Shown here one piece after another: positions 25,501-34,868 of a stretch of DNA of 64,000 nucleotides. This DNA comes from Mycobacterium paraterrae (lineage in GTDB: Bacteria; Actinomycetota; Actinomycetes; Mycobacteriales; Mycobacteriaceae). The position numbers and the translations under genes are program-made. The stretch spans positions 1,984,001 to 2,048,000 of the forward strand of contig NZ_CP092488.2 in the NCBI RefSeq assembly GCF_022430545.2, in the 5' to 3' direction. The notes beneath the pieces are model-generated. The model saw only the letters and a program-made list of their open reading frames with translations, did no database searches and was not told where the DNA came from. How positions within the stretch are numbered: position 1 is the first letter of the stretch; each line of letters begins with the position of its first letter.

Positions 25501-26435
25501 CCATTTCCGTCCTTCGCACCGCAGAGGGCTGGTGGGTGCAACACGCCACCGGCGCTGCCCACATCGATACCAACGCCGCGACCACGGCCGAACTCCTCGC
25601 AGACAGAGCTGCCATCGACGCGGCTGCCGCCACCGGCGGCACCGTCGCCGTCGACGAACTGCAACTGTTGTCACCGGTGACCACCCCTTGCCGCGTCGTC
25701 GCCCAGATGACCAACTTCGAGTCCCACGTCGTCGATGCCGGCATGGACCCAAAGACGGTGCCGTTGACCTTTTTTCGGAAGTCGTCGGCCTCCATCACCG
25801 GACCCTTCGGCGAGATCGTCCGCCCGCCGCATGTTCAGCTGCTGGACTACGAGGTCGAAATCGGCTTGGTGGTCGGGCGCGACATCCCGGTGGGCACCAC
25901 TATCACCGACGCGAACCTGGCCGAGTACATCGCCGGTTTGACCATCACCAATGACGTGTCCGCCCGCGACATCCAACTGCCGCAAACGCAGTTCTACGAG
26001 GCGAAGTCGTACCCGACGTTCACCCCGGTGGGGCCCGCGCTGCTACTCGTCGAGCCGTCCGAGTTGGCCCGATTCGGCGACCTGCGCCTGCGGCTGAGTG
26101 TCAGCGGTCAGGAACGCCAGAATTCGATCGTCGAGGGCGACATGCTCTACCGGCCGTTACAAGCTCTGCAATCGCTGACACGATTTCAAGACCTCGCGGT
26201 CGGCGATCTGATCCTCACCGGCACCCCGGCCGGCACCGCGCTGACCGCTCCGCCCAAGCCGATCGAGATCATCGGCAACCTGCTACCGCCGGCCGTCAAG
26301 TGGAAAGCTTTCTTCTCACGTCAGGCGAAGAACCCGAAGTATTTGCAGCACGGTGACGTCGTCGAGGCGTCCATTGCCACCGATGACGGCGCCATCGACC
26401 TCGGTGCCCAGAGGTTGGCGGTGCGCCACGCATGA
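25497..26435 (+). CDS. fumarylacetoacetate hydrolase-fold enzyme
   Basis: 312 residues. The GTG start overlaps the dioxygenase stop as GTGA. The FAH core shows LLDYEVEIGLVVGRD with the Glu-x-Glu metal ligands, ITNDVSARDIQLPQTQFYEAKSYPTFTPVGP, and the end block LILTGTPAGTALTAPP. Family members hydrolyse or decarboxylate 2-oxo/acylpyruvate products of ring cleavage (HpcE, MhpD-like hydratase and related). Here it likely processes the meta-cleavage product of the neighbouring dioxygenase. Confidence 0.9.
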   Translation: MTISVLRTAEGWWVQHATGAAHIDTNAATTAELLADRAAIDAAAATGGTVAVDELQLLSPVTTPCRVVAQMTNFESHVVDAGMDPKTVPLTFFRKSSASITGPFGEIVRPPHVQLLDYEVEIGLVVGRDIPVGTTITDANLAEYIAGLTITNDVSARDIQLPQTQFYEAKSYPTFTPVGPALLLVEPSELARFGDLRLRLSVSGQERQNSIVEGDMLYRPLQALQSLTRFQDLAVGDLILTGTPAGTALTAPPKPIEIIGNLLPPAVKWKAFFSRQAKNPKYLQHGDVVEASIATDDGAIDLGAQRLAVRHA

Positions 26436-28009
26436 GCGCCCCCCATGGCGCTCCCGCCGAGCACGTTTCGGTGGCGATTGTGGGCGGCGGTCCGACCGGC
26501 ATCACCGCGGCGACTTTGCTCGCGCAGTACGGTGTGGACACCCTGGTGCTGGACCGTTGGCCGCAGGTCTATCCGCAACCGCGGGCCGTGCATCTCGATG
26601 ACGAGGTCTACCGCATCCTGGCCCGGCTCGGCATCGCCGAAGACTTCGCCGCGATCTCCCGTCCAGCCGCCGGTCTGCGCTTGGTGGACCGAAACCTGAA
26701 GGTGCTGGCCGAATTCCGGCGCGACACCCCGGTGACCCAGAACGGCTTTCCGGCAGCAAGCATGTTCGACCAACCCGAACTCGAGGAGTTGCTCCGCCGC
26801 AACCTCGCCGGCTATCCGCACGCCCGGTTCCGCGGTGACGTCGAAGTGCTCGGGGTTGCCGCAAGTGCACCCGCAGGCGCGGTGCACCTGCGGATCCGAG
26901 ACCGCATGACCCACATCGACTCGGTGATCAGCGCCGACTACGTGCTGGGGTGCGACGGCGCCAATAGCACGGTGCGCGGCGCCATCGGCGCGTCGATGCG
27001 CAACCTCAAATTCGACCAGCGCTGGCTGGTCGTCGACATTGCCACCACGGCCGACCTGCAGCAGTGGGACGGCGTGCATCAGGTCTGCGACGGGCAGCGG
27101 GCGGGGACCTACATGCGTATCGGGCCCACAAGATACCGCTGGGAGTTCGCGCTGCTCGATCACGAATCGGTCGACGACTACGCCACCCTGGCCGCCCTGC
27201 GGCCACTGATCGCCCCGTGGACGCGACACGTTGCCGACGCCGACCTGCGCGTGATGCGGGCCGCCGAGTACACCTTCCGCGCTCAGATCGCCGACCGCTG
27301 GCGGCGCGGGAACATTTTCCTGCTCGGCGACGCGGCCCATCTCACCCCGCCGTTCATCGGTCAGGGCATGGGCGCCGGACTGCGCGACGCGACGAACTTG
27401 GCCTGGAAGATCGCCGCCGTCCAACGCCGAGGTCTCGCGCCCAAGGTGCTCGACAGCTACGAGGCCGAGCGACGGCCCCATGCTCGGGCGATGATCGCGT
27501 TGGCGCTCAACGTCGGACGCGCCATGACGTTTGGTGGCCGGCTCGGCGCGGCCGCGCGGGCCGTCGTGCTGCCCCGCGTGCACCTGGTGCCGGGACTACG
27601 GGCGAAGGTCACAGATTCGCAAACCCCGCCGCTACGGTCCTCGGCGCTGGTCCAGCGCACTCTGGCCACCCGCCGTATCACTGGGCGACTCTGCCCAAAC
27701 GCATTACTGGGCAACGGCTGTCGCCTCGACGACGCGTTGGGAACCGGCTTCGGAGTGATCACCACCGTCGAGCTGACCTCGCCGCAGCAGGACATCTTGG
27801 CGACGCGCGGTGCCCGCGCGGTCCACGCCTCCGCAGGATCGGACTTGGCGTACTGGCTGAACCGCCACCACGTGAAGGCCGCGGTGATCCGACCCGACCG
27901 CACCGTCATGATCGCCGGCCGCAACCTCACCACCTTATGCCGAGCCGTCCCGCTGTTCCTGGTCGACCAGGCGTCGGACACCTCGCTACATACCGGCTCG
28001 GCCGGCTAG
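26432..28009 (+). CDS. FAD-dependent aromatic hydroxylase (MhpA/PheA-like)
   Basis: 525 residues. ATG overlaps the preceding stop as ATGA. GxGxxG FAD motif in VAIVGGGPTGITAATLLAQYG, the DG motif VLGCDGANSTVR, and the GD motif NIFLLGDAAHLTPPFIGQGMGAGLRDATNLAWK. The C-terminal thioredoxin-like segment (VIRPDRTVMIAG) is typical of the 3-(3-hydroxyphenyl)propionate hydroxylase branch. Expected reaction: NAD(P)H-dependent ortho-hydroxylation of a phenol to a catechol. Confidence 0.92.
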   Translation: MSAPHGAPAEHVSVAIVGGGPTGITAATLLAQYGVDTLVLDRWPQVYPQPRAVHLDDEVYRILARLGIAEDFAAISRPAAGLRLVDRNLKVLAEFRRDTPVTQNGFPAASMFDQPELEELLRRNLAGYPHARFRGDVEVLGVAASAPAGAVHLRIRDRMTHIDSVISADYVLGCDGANSTVRGAIGASMRNLKFDQRWLVVDIATTADLQQWDGVHQVCDGQRAGTYMRIGPTRYRWEFALLDHESVDDYATLAALRPLIAPWTRHVADADLRVMRAAEYTFRAQIADRWRRGNIFLLGDAAHLTPPFIGQGMGAGLRDATNLAWKIAAVQRRGLAPKVLDSYEAERRPHARAMIALALNVGRAMTFGGRLGAAARAVVLPRVHLVPGLRAKVTDSQTPPLRSSALVQRTLATRRITGRLCPNALLGNGCRLDDALGTGFGVITTVELTSPQQDILATRGARAVHASAGSDLAYWLNRHHVKAAVIRPDRTVMIAGRNLTTLCRAVPLFLVDQASDTSLHTGSAG

Positions 28010-28026
28010 GAATAGGAAGAGTCCAC

Positions 28027-29217
28027 GTGTTTCGTCGCCCCGCAGATGTACCGGTGTACCGGCCCGACATCTACACCCGCGCCGCGATTCTCGACCCCCT
28101 CCCGCACTACCGCGCCTTGCGTGATCTCGGGCCCGTCGTCTGGCTGGCCCGCCACCGCCTCTACGCCCTGCCGCGCTACGCCGCATGCAAGGCCACCCTG
28201 CGCGACGACGGCCAGTTCCTGTCCGGACACGGCGTCGCCGCCAACCCGCTGGCCAACCGACTGTCACGCGGCACCACCCTCAACAGCGACGGCGCCGACC
28301 ACGACCGGCGCAGAAAACTTCTCGCACACCGCATGATGCCTCGTGCTCTGCGCGCGCTCGGCGACGACGTCGACACCCAAGCCCGCACCATCGTCGAGGA
28401 CGCCGTGCGCCGCGAACAGGTGGACGCGGTCGCCGATCTCGCCACCGCGCTGCCGCTGGCCGTCGTGCCCGACCTGGTGGGGTGGCCCCGCGATCAACGG
28501 ACGCGCTTACTCGGCTGGGGCGCAGCAACTTTCGACATCCTCGGGCCGGCGAACCTGCAAGCTCTCAAAGCCGTACCGCGCAGCCTGCAGATGCTGCGCT
28601 TCGCGCGCCGGGTCGTACGCGACCGCAACGTGCTACCCGGCAGCATGGCCCATGAACTCCTGACTGCGGTCGACGAGGGCAACCTTGCCGTCGACGAAGT
28701 GCCGCCGCTGATGATTGACTACATCGCACCGTCACTGGACACCACCATCAGCGCTATCTCCAATGCCATCTACCTGTTCGCCCAATACCCCGACCAGTGG
28801 GAACTGCTCAAAAGCGATCCCTCGCTGATTCCCAACGCCGTCAACGAAGTTGTGCGTTACGAGTCCCCGCTGCGGGCCTTCACCCGAAAGGCGTTGCACG
28901 ACAGTGAGATCGACGGTGTTCCCATCAGTGCTGGCGCCCGTGTGCTGGTGCTTTACGCCTCAGCCAACCGTGACGAGCGTGAGTGGGATGCTCCCGACGT
29001 CTTCGACATCCGCAACGACGCCGGACGCCACGTCGGGTTCGGCAACGGCGCGCACGCCTGCGCCGGGCAAGCCCTCGCGCGGCTCGAGACCACGGCGATG
29101 CTCAAGGCCCTCACCGAGGCCGTCGAGCGCATCGAGGTGACCGCGGAGCCGACCTGGGCGGTCAACAACATCATCCATCGTCACGAACACCTGCCGGTGC
29201 GGCTGATCGCGGCCTGA
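28027..29217 (+). CDS. cytochrome P450
   Basis: 396 residues from a GTG preceded by AGGAAGAG. Heme-binding loop GFGNGAHACAG with the proximal Cys at residue 345; ExxR motif ESPLR; I-helix APSLDTTISA, where the usual Ala-Gly before the Asp-Thr-Thr is changed to Pro-Ser-Leu. Length is that of soluble bacterial class I P450s, which need a separate ferredoxin and reductase; none is adjacent. Last gene of the plus-strand arm, ending 23 bp from the convergent SDR gene. Confidence 0.93.
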   Translation: MFRRPADVPVYRPDIYTRAAILDPLPHYRALRDLGPVVWLARHRLYALPRYAACKATLRDDGQFLSGHGVAANPLANRLSRGTTLNSDGADHDRRRKLLAHRMMPRALRALGDDVDTQARTIVEDAVRREQVDAVADLATALPLAVVPDLVGWPRDQRTRLLGWGAATFDILGPANLQALKAVPRSLQMLRFARRVVRDRNVLPGSMAHELLTAVDEGNLAVDEVPPLMIDYIAPSLDTTISAISNAIYLFAQYPDQWELLKSDPSLIPNAVNEVVRYESPLRAFTRKALHDSEIDGVPISAGARVLVLYASANRDEREWDAPDVFDIRNDAGRHVGFGNGAHACAGQALARLETTAMLKALTEAVERIEVTAEPTWAVNNIIHRHEHLPVRLIAA

Positions 29218-29240
29218 ACTCGGTAGCCCCAGCGTCGGGC

Positions 29241-29999
29241 TCAGAGCATGAATTCGCCGCCGTTGACGTGAATGACCTGACCGGTCACGAACTTGCCCGA
29301 CTCGCCAGCGATGAACAGACATGCCTCCGCGATGTCTTCGGGATCGCCGATCTTCTTGATGGCCAGGCGCTCGGCGATCGCGCCGGTGTCCACGTGCGTG
29401 TATTGCGACTTGTCACGAACGGTGTTGATGGCCCCGGGCGCAACGGTGTTGCAGGTAATGCCCCAGACTCCGGCTTCCCGCGCGACGGCTTTGGTCAGCC
29501 CGTGCATGCCGGCCTTGGCAGTCACGTTGTGTGCGCGTTGAGAGATGTGCCCGGTCCAGGCATCGTAACCGGCGATGTTGATGATGCGACCCCAGCCGTG
29601 CTGCCGCATTCTCGGGAGTACGTAATGGATGACATAGAACGCCGAGTTGAGGTTGTAATTGATGGTTTCCTGCCAGTCGGCGATGGAAATCTCTTCCAGT
29701 GGTTGACGTTTGCGTCGCGCGACGTTGTTGACGGCGATATCGATCGAGCCGAAACGCGCTGTGCCCTCGGTAATCATGGCGGCAACCGCGTCGGGGTCAG
29801 CCACATCGGCCATGATGCCGATCGCTGCGCCGCCCAGATTTTCGATTTCGCGCACGGTGTCGTCGACGGCATTTTTGTCCTGATGTCCGTTGACGATGAT
29901 GTTGGCGCCCTCGTGGGCGAACAGTGCAGCGATCGCGCGCCCGATGTTGCGGCCCGATCCGGTGATCAGTGCGGTGCGGCCTTCGAGGCGACGGCTCAT
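29241..29999 (-). CDS. SDR-family protein lacking the canonical catalytic Tyr
   Basis: 252 residues. NAD-binding start TALITGSGRNIGRAIA and NNVARR (equivalent of NNAG) are present. At the active site the Y-x-x-x-K motif reads Asn-Val-Thr-Ala-Lys in RAHNVTAKAGMHG, and the Ser position falls at INIAG, so Tyr and Ser both appear replaced. The C-terminal GKFVTGQVIHVNGGEFML is standard. Either catalysis differs or the protein is a non-classical member. It is last in the minus-strand arm, after the transketolase-like gene, 31 bp away. Confidence 0.85.
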   Translation of the reverse strand: MSRRLEGRTALITGSGRNIGRAIAALFAHEGANIIVNGHQDKNAVDDTVREIENLGGAAIGIMADVADPDAVAAMITEGTARFGSIDIAVNNVARRKRQPLEEISIADWQETINYNLNSAFYVIHYVLPRMRQHGWGRIINIAGYDAWTGHISQRAHNVTAKAGMHGLTKAVAREAGVWGITCNTVAPGAINTVRDKSQYTHVDTGAIAERLAIKKIGDPEDIAEACLFIAGESGKFVTGQVIHVNGGEFML

Positions 30000-30030
30000 G
30001 GAGCTCCTAGGCTTTCGCAGGGGTTGCGTT

Positions 30031-32367
30031 TCACGAAGTGACGTCGAGTGCGGCGCGCACGATACTGTCGGCGTCGATGCCGTGGTACCGGTACACCGCG
30101 TCGAGGTCGCCAGCCTGCCCGAACGTGGTCACCCCCAACGATTTACAGCGCACCTGATTGATGGTGGCCAGGAAGGCCAGCGTATGCGGGTGCCCGTCGA
30201 GCACGGTGACCATGGGTGCGGATCGCTCGGCGGGAAACACCTGGCCCAGGATCCAGGAAGGCGCCTCGGTCAGCCCGTCGCGGCTCTGCAGCGCGCGATA
30301 GACCAGATCCGGGCTCGTCACACAGACGACTTCGGCGTCAATGCCCATGTCGGCGAGCCGGTTTGCGGCGTCGCTGGCCTCGGTGGCCAGGGCGCCCATC
30401 GCGGCGATGCAGACGGTCGGCGTGGCGACCGGGCGAAGCGTGTACGCGCCGGCGAGTACGTGGCGGCGCCGCCGTTCGCGGGCGGCGGGATCCTGGGGGA
30501 TGCCTGCCAGCTCTTGGCGGACGGGTCGGGTGGACAGCCGAAGATAGGACGAGGTTCCGTCGGGGCGTCCCAAAAGGCCGAGGCAGTGCAGCAGGATCCA
30601 CTCGACTTCGGCGGCGAAAGCCGGCTCGTAGCTAATGCAGCCCGGTTGTTCGATGCCGATGGACGGCGTCTTGATCGACTGGTGCGCACCGCCTTCGGCG
30701 GCCAGGGAGACTCCGGACGGGGTGCCGACCAGAATGGATTGTCCGCCGGCGTAGATGCCGAACGACCACGGCTCGAGCGCGCGCTCGACGAACGGGTCGT
30801 AGAGGACACCGATGGGAAGCAACGGCTGGCCCCACCGGCTCCAGGTGGCACCCAGCTCCCCGAGCAGACCCACCAGGTTGACTTCGGCGATGCCGAGTTC
30901 CATGTGTTGCCCCGTCGGGCTTTCCCGCCAATGCATGATGGAGTCGGCGTCGTCAGCGAACCAGTCGGGCCGCTCCGAGGGCGACCACACGCCCACTTTG
31001 TTGAGCCACCCGGCGAGGTTGGTGCTCGAGCTGACGTCGGGGCTCACCGTGACCACTCGACGTGCGACCTCGGGTGCCTCCCGAGTCAGATCGAGTAACG
31101 TGCGCCCCAATGCGCTCTGGGTGTTAGACACTGCTGGCGGGGTGCGCCCGATTTCGACCGGCACCGACGGTGGTTCGGTGGTGCGCATGTCGGCCCGGCG
31201 TAACTGTGTGGCGGTTTGCTCGCAGAGCCGCCCGGCTGAGGAGTCAGGATCGAAGCGCCGGAAGGGATTTTGAGCATCTTCGCCCAATGTATGGGCCAGC
31301 TGAACGAACTGTTCATCGGTCAGCAGCGAGGAGTGGTTCTGCGGATGCCCCTGTGTGGGTAGTCCGTACCCCTTGATTGTGTAGGCGAGGATGATGGTGG
31401 GACGGGAGTCGTCGATCTGGTCGTAGGCCCGCTGCATTGCGGTGATGTCGTGGCCGCCGAGGTTGCCGATCGCCTTCAACAGGGTGGCGTCGTCGAGGTC
31501 CTGGATCACGGCGGCGACGGTGGCGGCATCCGAGCCGTTACCTGGTAGCCGAGAGCGTAGTTCGGGAGCCGAACAGCGCAGCAGGCGCTGATATTCGGGG
31601 TTGGGCATGGTCAGGATGCGGGTACGCAGCGCATCGCCGCCGGGCCGGCGGAACAGCTCTTCGAGCAGCATTCCGAATTTTACGGTGAGCACTTGCCAAC
31701 CCGCGGCGGCGAACGCGTCCTGCAGGCGCTGGGAGGCGATATGGGGCACAACGCGATCCAAGGACTGGCGGTTCATGTCGACGATCCAGACGATCTCGCC
31801 AAGTTCCTGCACGGTCGGGTCCATCACCGCTTCCCAAACCGCGCCCTCGTCGAGTTCCGCGTCACCCACCAGGGAGTATTGGCGTCCCGTTCCGGCGCCC
31901 CCAAAGACGGTGTCGACGTAGCGGCGCGCAAATGTAGCCCAAATAGGAGCAGTGGCACCAATTCCCACCGACCCGGTGGAGTAGTCGACCGGGTCGGGAT
32001 CTTTGGAGCGGCTCGGGTAGCTTTGCAGGCCGCCGAATTCCCGCAACGTCGTCATATACCGCTCGTCGAGAGTTCCGAGCAGATAGTTGATGCTGTGCAG
32101 TACCGGTGAGGCATGCGGCTTCACCGAGACCCGGTCGTCGGGCCGGAGTTGCCCGAAGTACAGCGCTGTCATGATGCCCACCATGGAGGCCGACGACGCT
32201 TGATGTCCGCCGACTTTCAAGCCGCTGGGATTCGGTCGAATCCGGTTGGCGTGGTGCACCATCGCCGTCGACAACCACAGCACACGCGAGGCGATCAGAT
32301 CGAGATCCGGCGTGGTGTTCCGGTCGTGCGGGGAAGGGGCCGAGCCTAACGGATGAGCGATGGTCAC
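30031..32367 (-). CDS. transketolase / AceE-like thiamine-diphosphate enzyme, stand-alone
   Basis: 778 residues from a GTG with AGGAGG five bases upstream; it overlaps the hydroxylase stop as GTGA. Thiamine-binding motif GDAELDEGAVWEA followed by VDMNRQSLD; the N-terminal GHQASSASMVGIMTALYFG and the C-terminal FGQAGDLDAVYRYHGID domain give the transketolase / homodimeric pyruvate dehydrogenase E1 architecture. It is shorter than AceE (about 890) and no E2 or E3 partner is nearby. It could decarboxylate a 2-oxo acid or transfer a ketol unit from a ring-cleavage product (inference). Confidence 0.85.
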   Translation of the reverse strand: MTIAHPLGSAPSPHDRNTTPDLDLIASRVLWLSTAMVHHANRIRPNPSGLKVGGHQASSASMVGIMTALYFGQLRPDDRVSVKPHASPVLHSINYLLGTLDERYMTTLREFGGLQSYPSRSKDPDPVDYSTGSVGIGATAPIWATFARRYVDTVFGGAGTGRQYSLVGDAELDEGAVWEAVMDPTVQELGEIVWIVDMNRQSLDRVVPHIASQRLQDAFAAAGWQVLTVKFGMLLEELFRRPGGDALRTRILTMPNPEYQRLLRCSAPELRSRLPGNGSDAATVAAVIQDLDDATLLKAIGNLGGHDITAMQRAYDQIDDSRPTIILAYTIKGYGLPTQGHPQNHSSLLTDEQFVQLAHTLGEDAQNPFRRFDPDSSAGRLCEQTATQLRRADMRTTEPPSVPVEIGRTPPAVSNTQSALGRTLLDLTREAPEVARRVVTVSPDVSSSTNLAGWLNKVGVWSPSERPDWFADDADSIMHWRESPTGQHMELGIAEVNLVGLLGELGATWSRWGQPLLPIGVLYDPFVERALEPWSFGIYAGGQSILVGTPSGVSLAAEGGAHQSIKTPSIGIEQPGCISYEPAFAAEVEWILLHCLGLLGRPDGTSSYLRLSTRPVRQELAGIPQDPAARERRRRHVLAGAYTLRPVATPTVCIAAMGALATEASDAANRLADMGIDAEVVCVTSPDLVYRALQSRDGLTEAPSWILGQVFPAERSAPMVTVLDGHPHTLAFLATINQVRCKSLGVTTFGQAGDLDAVYRYHGIDADSIVRAALDVTS

Positions 32368-34160
32368 GGTGCCTCCTGAAAGTCCGGCACCCACGTCGGG
32401 TAGACGTCGGCCCACGCGCTCCCGACAAAATCAGCAAGTTCATCGGCCGCCGCGGCACCAATACTGCTGCGCCACACCACGTGTCCGTCGGGCCGGACCA
32501 CGACGGCGCCGCGGTCGCCGACCTCGAACAGTTCGATCAACGCGGCGCGGTCGTCGGTGTTCGCCGCGCTCAGGGCCACCACGGTGAGCGGCACCGTCAT
32601 CGGCGCCCCGGCGAGGCCTGCGCTCCAGCCCTGCGGGTCAGCGGTCAACAACGTGAGCCCCGTATCGGCGAGGACCTCGTGGGTCGATACATGCAAACCG
32701 TCCTGGGTGGTGACGAACGCATGCGGCAGCCGCGCTCCCGGATGGGTCGTAGGTTGGTAGAACGCGACATCGCTGTCGGGACAGCGCCCCTCGGAGGCGT
32801 CGATGAGCGAACTGGCGTAGGCGTAGCCGAATTCCAGGCCGCTGGCCACGAAATGTTCCTCTTGGCCCGGGACGGCATCAATGATGTGCTGGCGCAGTCG
32901 CTGACCGCGGGCGCCACGGCGCAAAAGTGCTTTTGTGCGCGAAGTTTGGGCGTAGGTCAACGCGTCGGCGACGGCCGCGACCATTCGGTCGGGAACTCTA
33001 TTCAGACGAAGCTTTCCCGCGAGTTCGGTCGCTTGGTGCAGAGACCGATTGGTAATGCCCAGCGGCTCGGTGACGTGATCGAGTGTGAAGTGATTGTTCG
33101 TGCTCTGCTCGGCGAAACGCGCGACGACAGGGCGCCGTTCGGTCTCGTAGGTGTCCAGCAGAGAATCTGAAGCCCCCGAACGCACTATTGCCGCCAGCTT
33201 CCAGGCCAGGTTGTGGGCGTCCTGTACGCCACTGTTGAGTCCGAAGCCGCCGGTGTGCGGGAAGCGGTGGGCGGCGTCACCGATGAGCAGGAGCTGTCCG
33301 CGGCGGAATCGATCGGCGAGCTGCGAGGTCATGGTCCAGGTACCCGTCGACCGGATCCGATACGGTGTCGAGCCAATTACTTTGGGCAGAACGCGATCCC
33401 AAAATCGGTGGCTGTCGCGCGCGATCAGTTGCGCCCCGTGGAGATAGGGCGTCATCAGCACGTAGTCGTCGTCGGCGTGCGCGATCATCACCCCGCTGAA
33501 GCGAGGATGGTAAATCCAGCTGAGCAGTGGACGGTCCGCGCCGTCGCTGTACATCCCGGGCGCGTGGAAGAAGACGCTGCCCATGTTGGCCAGCACCGGG
33601 CCCTGCATGGTGATCCCGGCAGCGTCGCGCAACGTGCTGTTCGCCCCGTCAGCGGCGACGATGTACCGCGGTGACACCACCTTCGGTTGAGATCCTGCCG
33701 AGCGCAGGATCAGCCTCTCGCCGTCCATCTCGGCGCAACAGCCCCGCTGGAAGTCGATCAAGGCTTCGTTCTCGAGGGCATCCCACAACAACGGCATGAG
33801 TAGGTGCTGACCGATGTGGGAAATGAGATACGGGCTGTGCGTACGCACTTCGGCAAGCCGGTCGGGTTGGGACAGCAGGTCGATCTCTCCGAGTGGGGAG
33901 GTGCGCACGTCGGTACACCAACGAATGATGTTGACCGTGTCGATCGGGGGAGTGATCGATTCCAGGGCGCGCGTCAGTGCGGGGGAGGCCCGGTTCCAGA
34001 TTTCTAAGGTGCGCGCGTTGATGACGTGCGCGGCAGGATGCAGACGCGGGTCGGTGCGTTGTTCGACAACGGTGCATGCAATGTCGTAGCGGGCCAACAG
34101 CAAAGCCAGGGTCGACCCGGCGGCGCCGGCGCCCACGATCACGACTGAGTCAGTGTCCAT
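32364..34160 (-). CDS. FAD-dependent aromatic hydroxylase (TfdB/phenol hydroxylase-like)
   Basis: 598 residues. FAD motif VVIVGAGAAGSTLALLLARYD, DG motif IVAADGANSTLRDAAG, and GD motif LLLIGDAAHRFPHTGGFGLNSGVQDAHNLAWK. The ARTLEIWNRAS segment and the C-terminal thioredoxin-like domain match the 2,4-dichlorophenol hydroxylase-type branch. It follows the second extradiol dioxygenase by three bases. Probably supplies that dioxygenase with a catechol, parallel to the hydroxylase of the plus-strand arm. Confidence 0.92.
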   Translation of the reverse strand: MDTDSVVIVGAGAAGSTLALLLARYDIACTVVEQRTDPRLHPAAHVINARTLEIWNRASPALTRALESITPPIDTVNIIRWCTDVRTSPLGEIDLLSQPDRLAEVRTHSPYLISHIGQHLLMPLLWDALENEALIDFQRGCCAEMDGERLILRSAGSQPKVVSPRYIVAADGANSTLRDAAGITMQGPVLANMGSVFFHAPGMYSDGADRPLLSWIYHPRFSGVMIAHADDDYVLMTPYLHGAQLIARDSHRFWDRVLPKVIGSTPYRIRSTGTWTMTSQLADRFRRGQLLLIGDAAHRFPHTGGFGLNSGVQDAHNLAWKLAAIVRSGASDSLLDTYETERRPVVARFAEQSTNNHFTLDHVTEPLGITNRSLHQATELAGKLRLNRVPDRMVAAVADALTYAQTSRTKALLRRGARGQRLRQHIIDAVPGQEEHFVASGLEFGYAYASSLIDASEGRCPDSDVAFYQPTTHPGARLPHAFVTTQDGLHVSTHEVLADTGLTLLTADPQGWSAGLAGAPMTVPLTVVALSAANTDDRAALIELFEVGDRGAVVVRPDGHVVWRSSIGAAAADELADFVGSAWADVYPTWVPDFQEAP

Positions 34161-34163
34161 GTC

Positions 34164-34856
34164 TCACAATGTCTTCCAGGTAATCGCGCGCTTGTTGGAG
34201 CGGGGCTTGGTGCCAGGCCGGGTGCCCGCGCCGCGGGTCAGCAGATCCTCGTGAGGTACTCCCGCGCGGAGCTGTTCGAGCAGGTAGTCCGGGTCGATGT
34301 TGGTCCCGATTGGGTTCTCACTGAACTCGTTGCTGGCGAAGTACTCGGCGGTCTGCTGGGCGGTGGGGAAGTTCTCGGTCTGAAATTCCAGCCGAATGCC
34401 TTCGGGATCCTCGTAGTACAGGCTGGTCGTGGGCCCGTGGTTGATGGACCAGACTGGAGTGATCCCCGCCTTCTTCAGCCGTTCATAGGTCAGTAGCAGC
34501 CTTTCGACCGAGGTGAAGGTGAACGCCAGATGGTCGATGCCGTAGGTCTTGCGGCGCCACCGCGACAGCGGGAAGACGTAGCGCAACGGTGGGGGAAGTT
34601 TCACCAGCGCCAACCGATGGCTTTCGTGATCCCACGTGAGAAAGGCGATCTGGTTGTCTTCGTGGACGACTCGGGCACCGAAGACGTGCCCGTACCACTC
34701 GATCATTTCGGCGCTGCGAGAGGTCTTGACCACCCAGTGAGCGATGAAATCCGGCACGAGCCGGTCGGGGAGGTCACTGAGATCGGGAGGGCCGGAGGCG
34801 GTGTCGTCGGAGCCGGCCGAATCGGGCGGTTGCAGCGGACTTGGTGTGGCGCTCAA
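34164..34856 (-). CDS. single-domain extradiol dioxygenase-like VOC protein
   Basis: 230 residues from a TTG preceded by AGGAAAG. One VOC module with candidate ligands His (FIAHWVVKTSRSAEMIEWY), His (GIDHLAFTFTS) and Glu (GIRLEFQTENF). The acidic, Pro/Ser-rich first 30 residues and the basic C-terminal tail are extra. A one-module extradiol dioxygenase is likely given its neighbours, but a VOC isomerase cannot be excluded. Confidence 0.8.
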   Translation of the reverse strand: MSATPSPLQPPDSAGSDDTASGPPDLSDLPDRLVPDFIAHWVVKTSRSAEMIEWYGHVFGARVVHEDNQIAFLTWDHESHRLALVKLPPPLRYVFPLSRWRRKTYGIDHLAFTFTSVERLLLTYERLKKAGITPVWSINHGPTTSLYYEDPEGIRLEFQTENFPTAQQTAEYFASNEFSENPIGTNIDPDYLLEQLRAGVPHEDLLTRGAGTRPGTKPRSNKRAITWKTL

Positions 34857-34868
34857 CGTAACTCTTTC

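Noticed and set aside
27064..28026. In-frame upstream extension of the P450 (about 320 residues)
   Set aside because: It lies in another frame of the FAD hydroxylase, is Arg-rich and low-complexity; the GTG at 28027 with AGGAAGAG gives a normal 396-residue P450.
28983..30041. 352-residue plus-strand frame over the P450 end and SDR
   Set aside because: Antisense to the SDR with a clear NAD-binding motif; no family features of its own.
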